Counted from the stretch's first letter, positions 1-8,924 are shown. The stretch is DNA of 64,000 bases from CAVLCC01 sp963661535 (GCA_963661535.1 CAVLCC010000002.1:6829-70828), one strand, 5' to 3'. Program-made: numbers and translations. The notes: generated by a model from the letters alone, not told the origin.

Positions 1-588
1 TTGGAGTAAAATAAATCGCTCGTTCAATAAATCTTGAGGACGGACACTCTTACCCTTTGCAAGCTCATGTCCCACCGGAAGAACCGCCATAAATTCATCA
101 CAACCCAATTGTTGAACCTTAAATTGTTTAGAACAAGGCAGTCGTGTAATGGCACAATCTGCCCGACCCTCGTCAACCCATTTGTCAATTTCAGAATAAT
201 CCCCTATCAATATCTCATAAGTTATCTGTGGACGCGTGCGCAAAAATTCCCCAATAAAACCTGGTAAATAATGCGTAGCAAAACTTGCCATTGTTGCTAT
301 TCTAATATGTCCAACTATTGCACCATCTAAACCATGTACTGTAGATGCAAACTTATCTTGAGCTTCTATAATTTGCCTTGCACTACTAAGCAAAGTTTCG
401 CCTTGGCTGGTTAGGTATACCCCTGCACGAGATCTCTCAAGAAGCGTTATATTCCATTCCTGCTCTAGCGCAGATATCATCCTGCTTATTGCAGATTGCG
501 AAAACCCTAAATCATCAGCTGCAGCACTTAGGCTGCCTAGTTCTACTGTTCTAACAAATGCACGATATCTAGTTATTGATCCATCCAT
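1..588 (-). CDS. LysR-family transcriptional regulator (C-terminus cut by window edge)
   Basis: My own reverse-strand reading gives 196 codons without a stop, running off the left edge, so this is the N-terminal two-thirds of a roughly 300-residue LysR regulator. Residues 17-42 form the typical winged helix-turn-helix (GSLSAAADDLGFSQSAISRM), followed by the linker helix and the start of the effector-binding domain. The ATG at 588 has AGGA 5-8 bases upstream, and an in-frame TGA lies just before it. It is divergent from an EamA transporter gene, with inverted repeats between the two. By the usual LysR arrangement it probably controls that gene and itself. The effector is unknown. Confidence 0.88.
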   Translation of the reverse strand, partial: MDGSITRYRAFVRTVELGSLSAAADDLGFSQSAISRMISALEQEWNITLLERSRAGVYLTSQGETLLSSARQIIEAQDKFASTVHGLDGAIVGHIRIATMASFATHYLPGFIGEFLRTRPQITYEILIGDYSEIDKWVDEGRADCAITRLPCSKQFKVQQLGCDEFMAVLPVGHELAKGKSVRPQDLLNERFILLQ

Positions 589-662
589 TTTTTGTCCTAT
601 TCATTCGGACTAACAAATTAACGGAGATTATTTTTTCTCCAACAATATTATATATGCGAATA

Positions 663-690
663 TTGCAAGTTATTATTTTATTACTTGCAA
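663..690. promoter_or_regulatory. Inverted repeat, candidate LysR operator
   Basis: TTGCAAGT (663-670) and ACTTGCAA (683-690) are perfect inverted arms with a 12-base AT-only spacer, in the 210-bp region between the divergent regulator and transporter genes. LysR proteins bind dyad sites in such positions. The assignment is inferred from position and symmetry. Confidence 0.45.
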
Positions 691-730
691 GTATCGAATA
701 TAAGTTTTTAACGTATCATATGAACGCAGG

Positions 731-745
731 GTGCAATATTTGCAC
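731..745. promoter_or_regulatory. Second inverted repeat, candidate operator half
   Basis: GTGCAA-TAT-TTGCAC is a perfect dyad sharing the TTGCA core of the repeat at 663-690. It lies 40 bases further towards the transporter gene. Two related sites (recognition and activation) are the usual LysR arrangement. The role is inferred. Confidence 0.4.
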
Positions 746-798
746 TTAACTACATGGTTTAAAAGACCGACTGTAATTAGCAATTAGAAGGAGAAACT

Positions 799-1794
799 GT
801 GTTAAGTTCTAGCAAAAACCGTAGCACCAAACAATGCTATGCTAGATATATGTCTGCTCTATTTTTGTTTGGAACCAACGGCGTAATTGCAAGCGGAATT
901 GCACTAAACAGCATCCAAATTATATTTTTTAGAACACTACTTGGCAGCATTACACTCGGAGCTATTCTGGGTATAAGATATATTATTTTGCATATGCACT
1001 CAAAAAATGCAGGCAAATCAAATTTGCATGCAACAGCACAACCACAGAGTTCAAACTTCCAAGCACTCAAAAACAACAAGAACACCGAGAGCACTAATTC
1101 TTATAAAGGTCTACTACTAATTATTGCATCTGGTGCTCTTATGGGATTAGACTGGATATTTCGATTTGAAGCTTATTCTCTTATTGGAGTTGCTCCTACA
1201 GCACTAATTTTTTGTTTAGGACCTGTGTTTGTGGTTGCCGTGTCTCCATTCATATTTGGAGAGAGGTTTGAAACACGCAAAACAATAGGCTTTGCAATAG
1301 CTCTTGCAGGTGTATTGCTTGTTAGTGCTTGCAACACTGGCGGAGACAGAGAATTTAACCTCGCTGGAATTTTGCTTGCTCTAGCTTGCACATTATCTTA
1401 TGCAGGAATGGTTGTATTAAACAAACTTGCACTTAATGTAAATAGAACAATCGTGCCTTTAGTGCAACTAGCTTCTGCTTTTATTACAACCGCTGTAGGT
1501 TGTGCAGCTATGGGAGAAATACCCACTTATATTCCACAAGGCAACCTTCTTCCAATATTAGTTTTAGGAGTTATAAACACAGGTTTGGGATGTTATCTAT
1601 ATTTTTCAAATATGGGTGGAATTCCCGCACAATCTATAGCTATTACAGGTTATATCGAGCCTATGTTATTGGCAATTATGGCAGGACTTTTCTTGGGGGA
1701 GAGCCTCTCTATACAGCAGCTATGTGGAGCGGCTCTAATAACATGCGGGGTATTAGGGTGTGAATTAAAGCCTCGTGCACGCGCCCTAAATTAG
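799..1794 (+). CDS. EamA/DMT-superfamily permease
   Basis: A 331-residue integral membrane protein with about ten hydrophobic segments in two EamA halves (roughly residues 12-165 and 185-325), the internal duplication typical of drug/metabolite transporters. The start is GTG at 799, chosen because AAGGAG lies five bases upstream. Residues about 66-105 are an unusually long polar loop rich in Asn, Ser and Gln between helices 2 and 3. The gene is divergent from a LysR regulator that probably responds to the exported compound. The substrate cannot be read from the sequence; amino acids or small metabolites are typical of the family. Confidence 0.87.
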   Translation: MLSSSKNRSTKQCYARYMSALFLFGTNGVIASGIALNSIQIIFFRTLLGSITLGAILGIRYIILHMHSKNAGKSNLHATAQPQSSNFQALKNNKNTESTNSYKGLLLIIASGALMGLDWIFRFEAYSLIGVAPTALIFCLGPVFVVAVSPFIFGERFETRKTIGFAIALAGVLLVSACNTGGDREFNLAGILLALACTLSYAGMVVLNKLALNVNRTIVPLVQLASAFITTAVGCAAMGEIPTYIPQGNLLPILVLGVINTGLGCYLYFSNMGGIPAQSIAITGYIEPMLLAIMAGLFLGESLSIQQLCGAALITCGVLGCELKPRARALN

Positions 1795-1851
1795 CGAACC
1801 TAAAAAATTAGTCAGTCCTCCCTAAAACCTAATTTCTTTTCAGGTTCGCTA
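1792..1851 (+). repeat. Long-loop inverted repeat after the permease gene
   Basis: TAGCGAACCT (1792-1801, containing the permease stop codon) is repeated inverted as AGGTTCGCTA at 1842-1851, with a 40-base loop. No strong U-tract follows, so it is only a weak candidate for a transcript-end structure. Confidence 0.35.
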
Positions 1852-2031
1852 GACCGCTTTAATATGGGTGTTAACGCAAAAAAGACGTTAGTTCATTTTA
1901 TGCGAAAAGGTTTATTTTTTGCGAGCCATTGAAATAAATCTTTTGCAGCTATTTTGTGCAAAAAACACGACCTAGCTGTGGAGATTATCTTTATTTCATG
2001 TTTATTTTATGTGTGGTATTTTCTCGTGAAT

Positions 2032-2409
2032 TTATTTATTATCTTGCGAAACATCGCTAACTTCTAAAAGTGGAACCTCCACCACATCACTTTGACTAGA
2101 TGTAGAATTTGCATACGTACCATATGTCTCGTTAGAAGAACTCGAACTTGCACCACTAGATTGTTTATTAGTATTTGTATAGGTGCGCTTAGCTGTAGGA
2201 CCATTATATCGATTAGAATATTTATCCTTTTTAGAATTTTGGGACGTATAATAACTCTGTGAAGACCTGCTTGTAGAATATCCTTGCGTATTTTGGTTAC
2301 CATTTCGCATATTTCTTCTAAAGCTTGATACGCCCGTTAATACAATGAATAAAATTGCAACAATCCCTATTAGTACCAAAAAACCTAAAATCCTAATTAT
2401 AAAGAGCAT
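2032..2409 (-). CDS. Small membrane-anchored Ser/Thr-rich protein, function unknown
   Basis: I do not recognise a family. The 125-residue protein has one N-terminal membrane segment (about residues 5-27), then a basic stop-transfer patch (RRNMRNGN), then a low-complexity tail rich in Ser, Thr, Gln, Asn and Tyr. This pattern suggests an exported or surface-facing disordered tail, or a cytoplasmic tail anchored by its N-terminus. A weak ribosome site (GGAT) precedes the ATG. It is divergent from the L,D-transpeptidase gene, with a 22-bp near-palindrome in the 422-bp gap between them, so the two may share a cell-wall context. That link is inference only. Confidence 0.55.
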   Translation of the reverse strand: MLFIIRILGFLVLIGIVAILFIVLTGVSSFRRNMRNGNQNTQGYSTSRSSQSYYTSQNSKKDKYSNRYNGPTAKRTYTNTNKQSSGASSSSSNETYGTYANSTSSQSDVVEVPLLEVSDVSQDNK

Positions 2410-2831
2410 CTTATATCCAAACTATTGCCTGTATTTCAACTAATTTATATACAAATGTTCCCCTCACATGTGCTTATTATCGCACTCAAATAGACCAAAC
2501 ATATCCAAATTTGTATATGTTCACGAAATAAACAAATTACCGAGCCACTCAGCTTTCATTCATATTCCACCCGAGTTCCACTAAAGTTTCGCTTAAGTTT
2601 TACTAAACGCATTGTTTCAAACCCAAACCTAAAAGCCCAACAACATGCACAAACCTACATTTTAAGCACTCGCAACACATAAAAATTTTAAGCCTAGATA
2701 ATCTGAAAAATTACTGAAGACATTCAAAGAATATTGCGCCCAAACACACATAATTTTATTTACCAAAGCCCTATAAGAACTAAAATTATGAGCATGTGAT
2801 TTTTATTGTGCATTTATTACAAAGGAAAGTT
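2410..2831. other. Gene-free stretch between divergent genes
   Basis: No convincing ORF or RNA gene. It is AT-rich and must hold the promoters of both flanking genes. The only structured element seen is the near-palindrome at 2499-2520. Confidence 0.6.
2499..2520. promoter_or_regulatory. 22-bp near-perfect palindrome, candidate operator
   Basis: The left arm ACATATCCAAA and right arm TTTGTATATGT are complementary except for one base pair. The site sits about 80-90 bp upstream of the small membrane protein's start and 310 bp upstream of the transpeptidase. Symmetry and position suggest a repressor site. AT-rich chance palindromes are the alternative. Confidence 0.35.
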
Positions 2832-4667
2832 ATGCCTCACTTTAAACGAAACAAAAATAAAACAGACGAGACATCATTTGACAATGATCAAGCCAAACAT
2901 ATACGAACAAATTCAAACGATGAAACAAATCTTGATTTGCAAGTTCCGCAGATTCAAGATAACACAGCCGATTTTACACAGGTTTATCCATCTCAGACAA
3001 TGTCATACCAAGAAAATACTTTGGGTGGAATGACTCCAATAAACAATCAATATGCACAGAGCTCTTCATATGGAGGAGCTAGCACTGGCAAAAACGCCCA
3101 CCCTCACCTTGTGCGAAATATTTTTATAACTCTTGGAGTCATAATTGCAGCTCTAGCGATTGCATATGTTGGTATATCTATATTTTTTATGTCGCATTTT
3201 GGATTTAATACACAAATCAGTGGAATTGATTGTTCATTCAAAACTGCATCTGAAGTTGAAACTCTTCTAGGAGACAAAGCAAAAACTTATAAGTTAACTA
3301 TCTATGAGAGAACTAAAGACGAGGCAACAAAACTTGCTTCAGAAGAATCATCTAGCAAAACTGGAATCGCATCGACTCAAGATACATCCTCATCGAGTAA
3401 TTCATCAGACTCATCTAGCTCCACTACATCAAGCAACGCTAATGCAACAACAGGCGTCACAGGGAGCCATACTGAAAAATTTGAAGGATCAGATATAAGC
3501 CTTCAATACAGTGGCGGATCCAATGAAGTTGAAACAATGTTAAACGAACAAAACTCATTTGCTTGGATTATGAGATTTTTTAACAAGGAAGACACCTCAT
3601 CAAAAGTTACATTTTCTTATGATAAAGACAAACTAAAAGAAATTTGCGCGAAACTTGCGTGCATGGATAACTCGAATGCAGTAGAGCCAAAAGATGCATA
3701 TCCAGAATTTAATGGAAGCAACTATGTGGTTCATAACGAGGTTCCAGGCAACAAAGTAGACACTGAAAAAACACAGGCTGCCATTACCGAAGCTGTAACT
3801 CACGCTGAGCCTGAGCTTGATTTAAGTAGCGAGGGTTGCTATTTTGCACCTGCAGTTGTATCTACAACAAAGGAGCTGCAAGATCGCGTAAAACTACTAG
3901 ACAAGTATGTACCATTTGCACTTACTTACACTTTCACAGATGGAAGCAACGAAATTTTAGACGGCGCAACAATTTTTGATTGGCTAACAATTAAAGACGA
4001 TGGAAGCTACGAAGTTGATGATGATCAAATCTCTACTTGGGTAGAAGAATTTGCTGGTCGCCATACTACTGTTGGTCATGAGCGTTCGTTTACATCAGTC
4101 GATGGAAATACATACACTGTATCCGGCGGAACCTATGGCTGGAAAGTTGACCAAAGCGAAGAAATTTCGTCCATTAAAAATATGTTAGAAACCAAACAGA
4201 GCGAAACGCGCGAGCCGCATTGGGCAAGCAAAGCTGCTGTTAGTAATGCAACTGGATCACAGCCAGATTGGGGAAATACCTATATCGAGCTAAATCTAAC
4301 TGCGCAACATGTTTATTTTATTAAAGATGGACAAAAGACTTTTGAAGCAGATGTTGTAACAGGTCTTCCTACTGCAGAAAGAGAAACTCCGGCTGGAGTA
4401 TACAGTGTGTTAGAAAAGCAACGCAATAAAACTCTAACTGGCAATATGACCGCAGCTGGAGTTCCTGAATATGAGACCCCTGTGTCTTATTGGATACGCA
4501 TGACATGGACCGGAGTTGGGTTCCACGACGCAACTTGGCAATCTTCTTTTGGAGGAACTGCATATAAGACACGTGGATCGCATGGGTGCATTAATATGTC
4601 TCTTTCCGATGTGTCGCAACTCTACGATTTAGTTGAGACAGGAACGCCTATCGTAAGCCACTACTAA
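2832..4667 (+). CDS. Membrane-anchored L,D-transpeptidase (YkuD) with peptidoglycan-binding domain
   Basis: Makes 3-3 cross-links in peptidoglycan, or attaches proteins to it, outside the membrane. Start ATG 2832 is preferred over an upstream in-frame GTG at 2796 because AAAGGAAAG precedes it; this gives 611 residues. It has a polar cytoplasmic tail, a membrane helix (about 96-120), a Ser/Thr-rich linker (about 165-210), a PG_binding_4-like region and a C-terminal YkuD domain (from about 475). The catalytic signature is intact: His565, then S583-H584-G585-C586 with Cys586 as nucleophile and Asn588 nearby. It is convergent with cobO, with a shared terminator between them. Confidence 0.9.
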   Translation: MPHFKRNKNKTDETSFDNDQAKHIRTNSNDETNLDLQVPQIQDNTADFTQVYPSQTMSYQENTLGGMTPINNQYAQSSSYGGASTGKNAHPHLVRNIFITLGVIIAALAIAYVGISIFFMSHFGFNTQISGIDCSFKTASEVETLLGDKAKTYKLTIYERTKDEATKLASEESSSKTGIASTQDTSSSSNSSDSSSSTTSSNANATTGVTGSHTEKFEGSDISLQYSGGSNEVETMLNEQNSFAWIMRFFNKEDTSSKVTFSYDKDKLKEICAKLACMDNSNAVEPKDAYPEFNGSNYVVHNEVPGNKVDTEKTQAAITEAVTHAEPELDLSSEGCYFAPAVVSTTKELQDRVKLLDKYVPFALTYTFTDGSNEILDGATIFDWLTIKDDGSYEVDDDQISTWVEEFAGRHTTVGHERSFTSVDGNTYTVSGGTYGWKVDQSEEISSIKNMLETKQSETREPHWASKAAVSNATGSQPDWGNTYIELNLTAQHVYFIKDGQKTFEADVVTGLPTAERETPAGVYSVLEKQRNKTLTGNMTAAGVPEYETPVSYWIRMTWTGVGFHDATWQSSFGGTAYKTRGSHGCINMSLSDVSQLYDLVETGTPIVSHY

Positions 4668-4715
4668 TACACAAATCGAATAAGCGTGACACAGTTATTG
4701 TGCTTAAACAGTAAA

Positions 4716-4757
4716 TAAGGCAGCTCAAAATTTAGCTATTGGCTAAGAGCTGCCTTA
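4716..4757. terminator. Bidirectional intrinsic terminator
   Basis: TAAGGCAGCTC (4716-4726) pairs with GAGCTGCCTTA (4747-4757), and inside the loop TTAGC/GCTAA (4732-4736/4742-4746) extends the stem. It lies between the convergent transpeptidase and cobO genes, with T-rich sequence on the plus side and A-rich sequence on the minus side. Confidence 0.8.
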
Positions 4758-4774
4758 CTTTATATTCATCTTAA

Positions 4775-5305
4775 CTACAGTTCTATACCCTTGCGTGCTC
4801 TAATTCCATTATCAAATGGATGCTTGTGTTTTTTCATTTCTGTAATATAGTCAGCATGATCAAACACCCATTGTGTTGGTTGATGACCTGTAATCACAAG
4901 TTCAAGACATTTGGGTTTATTGCACACAATCTCGTGGAAAAGATCATCATCTAAAACACCTAGCTGATAAGCATCTAGTGCCTCATCTAAAATTAGCAAG
5001 TCGCACTCCCCTGATGCTACGAGTTCCATCGCTTCTTTTAAGTGATTATCATGAATTTGTTTAGTCTCTACAACTTGCTCTGGAGTCATATCTTTAACAA
5101 AGCAGGGAGCTGCTGTTCCTCTTATAACTTTGACATTGTCAAGCTTGCTAAACTGCGCAAGCTCGCCTGTTTGCATGTCTTTTAAAAACTGCAAAATAAC
5201 CACTTTAAAGCCTCTGCCGCTAGCTCTTACGGCAAGCCCTAGGGCTGCAGTTGTTTTGCCTTTTCCGTATCCATAATAAACATGGATTAGTCCTTTGTCT
5301 TTCAT
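4775..5305 (-). CDS. cobO: Corrinoid adenosyltransferase (CobO/BtuR/CobA type)
   Basis: Transfers the adenosyl group of ATP to Co(I) corrinoids, in cobalamin synthesis or salvage. The 176-residue length fits the family. It carries the N-terminal P-loop G12-YGKGKTT at residues 12-19, with VILQFLKD, LLILDEALDA and the VITGHQP motif further on. AAAGGA precedes the ATG. A good promoter lies just upstream. The divergent neighbour is a histidine phosphatase of the CobC type, so the two may form a corrinoid pair. This is relevant because the CODH/ACS system encoded later in the window works with a corrinoid protein. Confidence 0.93.
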   Translation of the reverse strand: MKDKGLIHVYYGYGKGKTTAALGLAVRASGRGFKVVILQFLKDMQTGELAQFSKLDNVKVIRGTAAPCFVKDMTPEQVVETKQIHDNHLKEAMELVASGECDLLILDEALDAYQLGVLDDDLFHEIVCNKPKCLELVITGHQPTQWVFDHADYITEMKKHKHPFDNGIRARKGIEL

Positions 5306-5336
5306 ATATTTTTCCTTTCTGTGATGTTATTCTTTT

Positions 5337-5365
5337 AGTATATGCGTATAGGATATATTTATCAA
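5337..5365 (-). promoter_or_regulatory. Promoter of cobO
   Basis: On the minus strand, -35 TTGATA (5360-5365) and -10 TATACT (5337-5342) are 17 bases apart, each one or two bases from consensus. They lie about 30 bases upstream of the cobO start. Part of the element lies in the leader of the divergent phosphatase gene. Confidence 0.6.
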
Positions 5366-5391
5366 ACCAAAATTTTATGGAGAGGCAAATT

Positions 5392-5991
5392 ATGCAAATA
5401 ACACTAATTAGACACGGACAAATTCCTGGCAATATTGACAAAAGATATATTGGAACAACTGATCAGGATTTAACAGAACTGGGAGTTCAGCAAGCAAGTG
5501 CGCTTAATTGCCCTGAGGTTGCAGGCATAAACAAAGTATTTGCAAGCCCATATAAACGTTGCATACAAACTGCTAAGCTTGCTTTTCCTTTTTTGGAATC
5601 TATAATTGTTGATGACTTGCGGGAGATGGACTTTGGAATCTTTGAAAATAAAACCGCGGATGAGATGGTAGATTTTAAGCCATATCGTGATTGGGTTGAT
5701 AGCATGTGTGTTAACAAAATTCCTGAAGGTGAGTCTTTAGCGGAGTTTCAAAAGCGAGTTTGCGATGGATTTGTAGGGATTGTTAGGAAATGTAGCAACA
5801 GTGACAACATAGCTTTAGTTGTGCATGGTGGCACAATTATGTCTATCATGGGTGAATTTAATGATGAAGGAAACCAATACTTTGCTTATCATGTGGGTAA
5901 TTGCGAAAAGATTGTATGCGAGCTCATATACCAAGGAGAAAATTGCAACACCTCTCAAAGTTCAAATTTTGTTTTGCATCGCATAAGCTAG
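5392..5991 (+). CDS. Histidine phosphatase family protein, possible alpha-ribazole phosphatase
   Basis: A 199-residue phosphoglycerate-mutase-fold phosphatase. The phosphohistidine motif is R7-H8-G9, near the N-terminus, and the second catalytic His is in the VVHGG motif about residue 148. Start ATG 5392 is chosen because GGAGAGG lies six bases upstream; an in-frame ATG at 5377 is the alternative. Its position divergent to cobO suggests CobC (dephosphorylation of alpha-ribazole phosphate in cobalamin assembly). Family members also act on sugar phosphates, so the specificity is inferred from context only. Confidence 0.8.
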   Translation: MQITLIRHGQIPGNIDKRYIGTTDQDLTELGVQQASALNCPEVAGINKVFASPYKRCIQTAKLAFPFLESIIVDDLREMDFGIFENKTADEMVDFKPYRDWVDSMCVNKIPEGESLAEFQKRVCDGFVGIVRKCSNSDNIALVVHGGTIMSIMGEFNDEGNQYFAYHVGNCEKIVCELIYQGENCNTSQSSNFVLHRIS

Positions 5992-6101
5992 GGTTGCTAA
6001 TACAAAAACTCCAAAATCTACCACAAATCTCAGCACTCTTTAAGACTAAACACTCCAATCATCAAAACCCCGTCAACAATCCAGACGCTTTTGCTTACAT
6101 A

Positions 6102-6140
6102 AATAAAAACTCCCAAAATGTCTATACACATCTTGGGAGT
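6102..6140 (-). terminator. Intrinsic terminator of the ATP synthase operon
   Basis: ACTCCCAA (6109-6116) and TTGGGAGT (6133-6140) form an 8-bp stem. Read on the minus strand it is followed by TTTTTATTT, 26 bases after the atpC stop. Confidence 0.8.
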
Positions 6141-6165
6141 AATTACTTGATATTTAAAAATATGC

Positions 6166-6582
6166 TTATGCTACTTGCGAGATATGCTGCAAGAGTTTGT
6201 TCCACTCAAGATTGCTGCGAGCCACAAATCCAGCTTCATCATTTTCATCATATTGTGACACTTCTTGTTCAAGGTCGTTTATGGTTTTGTTAACCTCACT
6301 AATATCAACCTCGTTCATAAGTGCAGCCCTATCGGCGAGAACTGTTACATGCTCCCCATCAACCTCAACATAACCGCCAATAACAGCTAGTTTTGTTTGA
6401 GACTGCTCACCAGCTGGAGTTACCCTAATACAACCCTTGTCAATCATACAGATTATAGGGGCGTGCAAAGGATAAAATCCCATTTCGCCAGTAGACGCAG
6501 GAACAATAACACTATCCGCCATCTGAGAGAACATCAAACGTTCTGGTGTGACTATCTCGCATTGCAGTGGCTGCTCGCTCAT
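6166..6582 (-). CDS. atpC: F1Fo ATP synthase epsilon subunit
   Basis: The 138-residue epsilon subunit is part of the central rotor stalk and regulates ATP hydrolysis. The N-terminal beta-sandwich shows CEIVTPERLMF and the G-E-M-G-F-Y-P-L-H-AP motif (about residues 32-41). The C-terminal helical hairpin is present but short. Its ATG follows directly on the atpD stop (TAA-ATG), indicating translational coupling. It is the last gene of the atp operon, followed by an intrinsic terminator. Confidence 0.95.
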   Translation of the reverse strand: MSEQPLQCEIVTPERLMFSQMADSVIVPASTGEMGFYPLHAPIICMIDKGCIRVTPAGEQSQTKLAVIGGYVEVDGEHVTVLADRAALMNEVDISEVNKTINDLEQEVSQYDENDEAGFVARSNLEWNKLLQHISQVA

Positions 6583-8013
6583 TTACTCGCTCGCTTCCTG
6601 GCTGTTTCTATAGGCTTCATAAACCTCATCAATTGAGCCTTTGTAGCGGAACATTTGCTCTGGGATGTCATCGCATTTGCCATCAATAATATCAGCAAAA
6701 GAACGAATTGTGTCCTCGAGCTTAACATACTTGCCTGGGTTTCCAGTAAACTGCTCAGCAACATGGAATGGTTGACCCAAGAACTGTTGTACCTTACGAG
6801 CACGGCTAACAACTAGTCTTTGCTCTTCAGAAAGTTCGTCCATACCCAAAATAGCAATGATGTCTTGAAGATCGTTATATTGTTGCAAAATCTCTTGAAC
6901 AGTTGTTGCTACTCTGTAGTGTTCATCACCCAAAATTTCTGCCGAAAGAGCGTGTGACGAAGACTCTAGCGGATCAACTGCTGGATAAATGCCAAGCTCT
7001 GCAATTGAACGCGACAAAACTGTTGTTGCGTCTAAGTGCGAAAACTCGGTAGCAGGTGCTGGGTCAGTTAGGTCGTCAGCAGGAACATAAATTGCTTGTA
7101 CTGACGTAATAGAACCTTGCTTTGTTGAGGTAATTCTCTCTTGCAAGTCGCCCATCTCGGTTGCCAATGTTGGTTGATAACCTACAGCAGATGGCATACG
7201 ACCTAGAAGTGCGGATACCTCAGAACCAGCCTGTGTAAATCTAAAGATGTTGTCGATAAACAACAATACGTCTTGTCCTTGGTCACGGAAGTACTCAGCT
7301 ACTGTAAGACCAGATAGACCTACACGCATACGAGCTCCAGGAGGCTCATTCATCTGACCATAAACTAAGCAAGTCTTTCCAATAACTCCAGACTCATTCA
7401 TCTCTAAGTAAAGATCTGTTCCCTCACGTGTGCGCTCACCTACACCGCAGAACACTGATTTACCACCGTGCTCTTGTGCAAGATTGTTAATGAGCTCCAT
7501 AATAAGAACAGTTTTACCAACGCCTGCGCCGCCAAATAGACCAGTCTTGCCGCCTTTAATATAAGGCTCCAAAAGATCGATAACTTTAATGCCAGTTTCA
7601 AAAATCTCTACATCAGTTACCAAGTCTTCAAAAGCTGGTGCAGGTCTGTGGATTGGATAATATTCATCAATTTGAGGCTTCTCGCCTCCGTCAACCACTC
7701 CGCCGGTAACATTCCAGATGCGCCCGAGAACGTTCTCGCCGACAGGCATCATAATCGGCGCACCAGTATCAACAACTTCAAGACCTCTCATTAGTCCGTC
7801 TGTTGAAGACATTGCTACTGTACGCGCGATGCTTCCCGGAAGATGCATCTGAACCTCGAGCACGATTTCGACATGGCCGGTTGGAAGGTCGGCATCGATT
7901 TTGAGCGCATTGTAGATAGCAGGTAGTGTTTCTGCTGTAAACTCAACATCAACTACAGGTCCTACAACGCGAACAATGTGTCCAACGTTCATTTTTGTTT
8001 CCTTTTCTTCCAT
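6583..8013 (-). CDS. atpD: F1Fo ATP synthase beta subunit (catalytic)
   Basis: The catalytic subunit of F1. The P-loop GGAGVGKT, the GERTREG motif, DNIFRFTQAG and the ALLGRMPSAVGYQPTLATEMG region are all present. The 476-residue reading starts at 8013 behind GAGGAG. An internal ATG at 7992 behind AAAAGGAAAC would give 469 residues, beginning MNVGHIVRVVGPVVDVEF, and matches the usual family N-terminus, so either start is possible. It lies three bases downstream of the atpG stop. Confidence 0.97.
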   Translation of the reverse strand: MEEKETKMNVGHIVRVVGPVVDVEFTAETLPAIYNALKIDADLPTGHVEIVLEVQMHLPGSIARTVAMSSTDGLMRGLEVVDTGAPIMMPVGENVLGRIWNVTGGVVDGGEKPQIDEYYPIHRPAPAFEDLVTDVEIFETGIKVIDLLEPYIKGGKTGLFGGAGVGKTVLIMELINNLAQEHGGKSVFCGVGERTREGTDLYLEMNESGVIGKTCLVYGQMNEPPGARMRVGLSGLTVAEYFRDQGQDVLLFIDNIFRFTQAGSEVSALLGRMPSAVGYQPTLATEMGDLQERITSTKQGSITSVQAIYVPADDLTDPAPATEFSHLDATTVLSRSIAELGIYPAVDPLESSSHALSAEILGDEHYRVATTVQEILQQYNDLQDIIAILGMDELSEEQRLVVSRARKVQQFLGQPFHVAEQFTGNPGKYVKLEDTIRSFADIIDGKCDDIPEQMFRYKGSIDEVYEAYRNSQEASE

Positions 8014-8016
8014 TGC

Positions 8017-8910
8017 TTACTCCTCCGAGGCGGCAGCACCGCTGACGATCTCGGTTAGCTCCGTGGTAATGGCTCCTTGACGCAGCCTGTTGTAAACCCT
8101 TGATAGAGTTTCGATCATATCGGTTGCATTATCGGTAGCAGCTTTCATGGCCTTACGCCTTGCTCCTTGCTCAGCAGCTGCTGAGTCAACTAATGCCGAA
8201 TAAACAGCATTTACAAAATAGCTAGGCAAAAGGTCTGCAAGCACAACTGCAGAAGACGGGTCAAACTCATAAGTCTTTTCGTATTGAGTCTGAGATTCAT
8301 CTTTGCTCTCAGCATCTTCTTCAGATGTTTCGATAGGCAAGATTTTGTCTTCTATAAGGTCTTGATCGGCAGAATTGCGTGCATGATTGTATACGATATA
8401 CACCTCATCTACCGTGCCATCTAGGTATCGCTTAGCGCAAATGTTAGCTATATCACGAGCCTCATTTAGTGTTGGATCTGCAGAGAGATCGGTATAGGGC
8501 TTTACAATGTTGTACTTGCGATAGTTGAAATATCCAACTGCTTTTTTTCCGCAAGCGATAAAACCTACATCAGTTCCCTCAGACTCTAGTCTAGCCTTCA
8601 TGTGGTCGCAGTTGCGAAGCACACTAGTGTTAAATCCACCAGCTAGACCTCTATCCGACACCACAGCGATAATAATCGCATTCTTCACCTCATCATGCTT
8701 TTGTAAAAGCGGACTTACCGATGAAGTATCGTCGCCGTCAGACAAGCGCTTGAGCATTTTGCTGATAGCAATCGCATATGGTCTACCAGCCTCCATCCTC
8801 TTAGTTGCCTTGCCTATTTTGGCGGAGGAGACCATCTCCATGGTGCGAGTAATCTGCTTCGTGGATTGCACGGAGTTGATTCTCTTCTGTATGTCACGTA
8901 GATTGGCCAT
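8017..8910 (-). CDS. atpG: F1Fo ATP synthase gamma subunit
   Basis: The 297-residue rotor shaft of F1. The N-terminal coil (MANLRDIQKRINSVQSTKQIT) and the C-terminal coil (ending around RQGAITTELTEIVSGA) are the conserved coiled-coil helices. The central Rossmann-like region includes VSDRGLAGGFN. An acidic stretch around residues 190-205 is a variable loop. It sits between atpA and atpD in the standard order. Confidence 0.96.
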   Translation of the reverse strand: MANLRDIQKRINSVQSTKQITRTMEMVSSAKIGKATKRMEAGRPYAIAISKMLKRLSDGDDTSSVSPLLQKHDEVKNAIIIAVVSDRGLAGGFNTSVLRNCDHMKARLESEGTDVGFIACGKKAVGYFNYRKYNIVKPYTDLSADPTLNEARDIANICAKRYLDGTVDEVYIVYNHARNSADQDLIEDKILPIETSEEDAESKDESQTQYEKTYEFDPSSAVVLADLLPSYFVNAVYSALVDSAAAEQGARRKAMKAATDNATDMIETLSRVYNRLRQGAITTELTEIVSGAAASEE

Positions 8911-8924
8911 TAGTATTACTAACC

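Noticed and set aside
34..267. 77-residue plus-strand ORF at the left end
   Set aside because: It is the complement of the LysR gene, whose frame is open for 196 codons with a clear helix-turn-helix.
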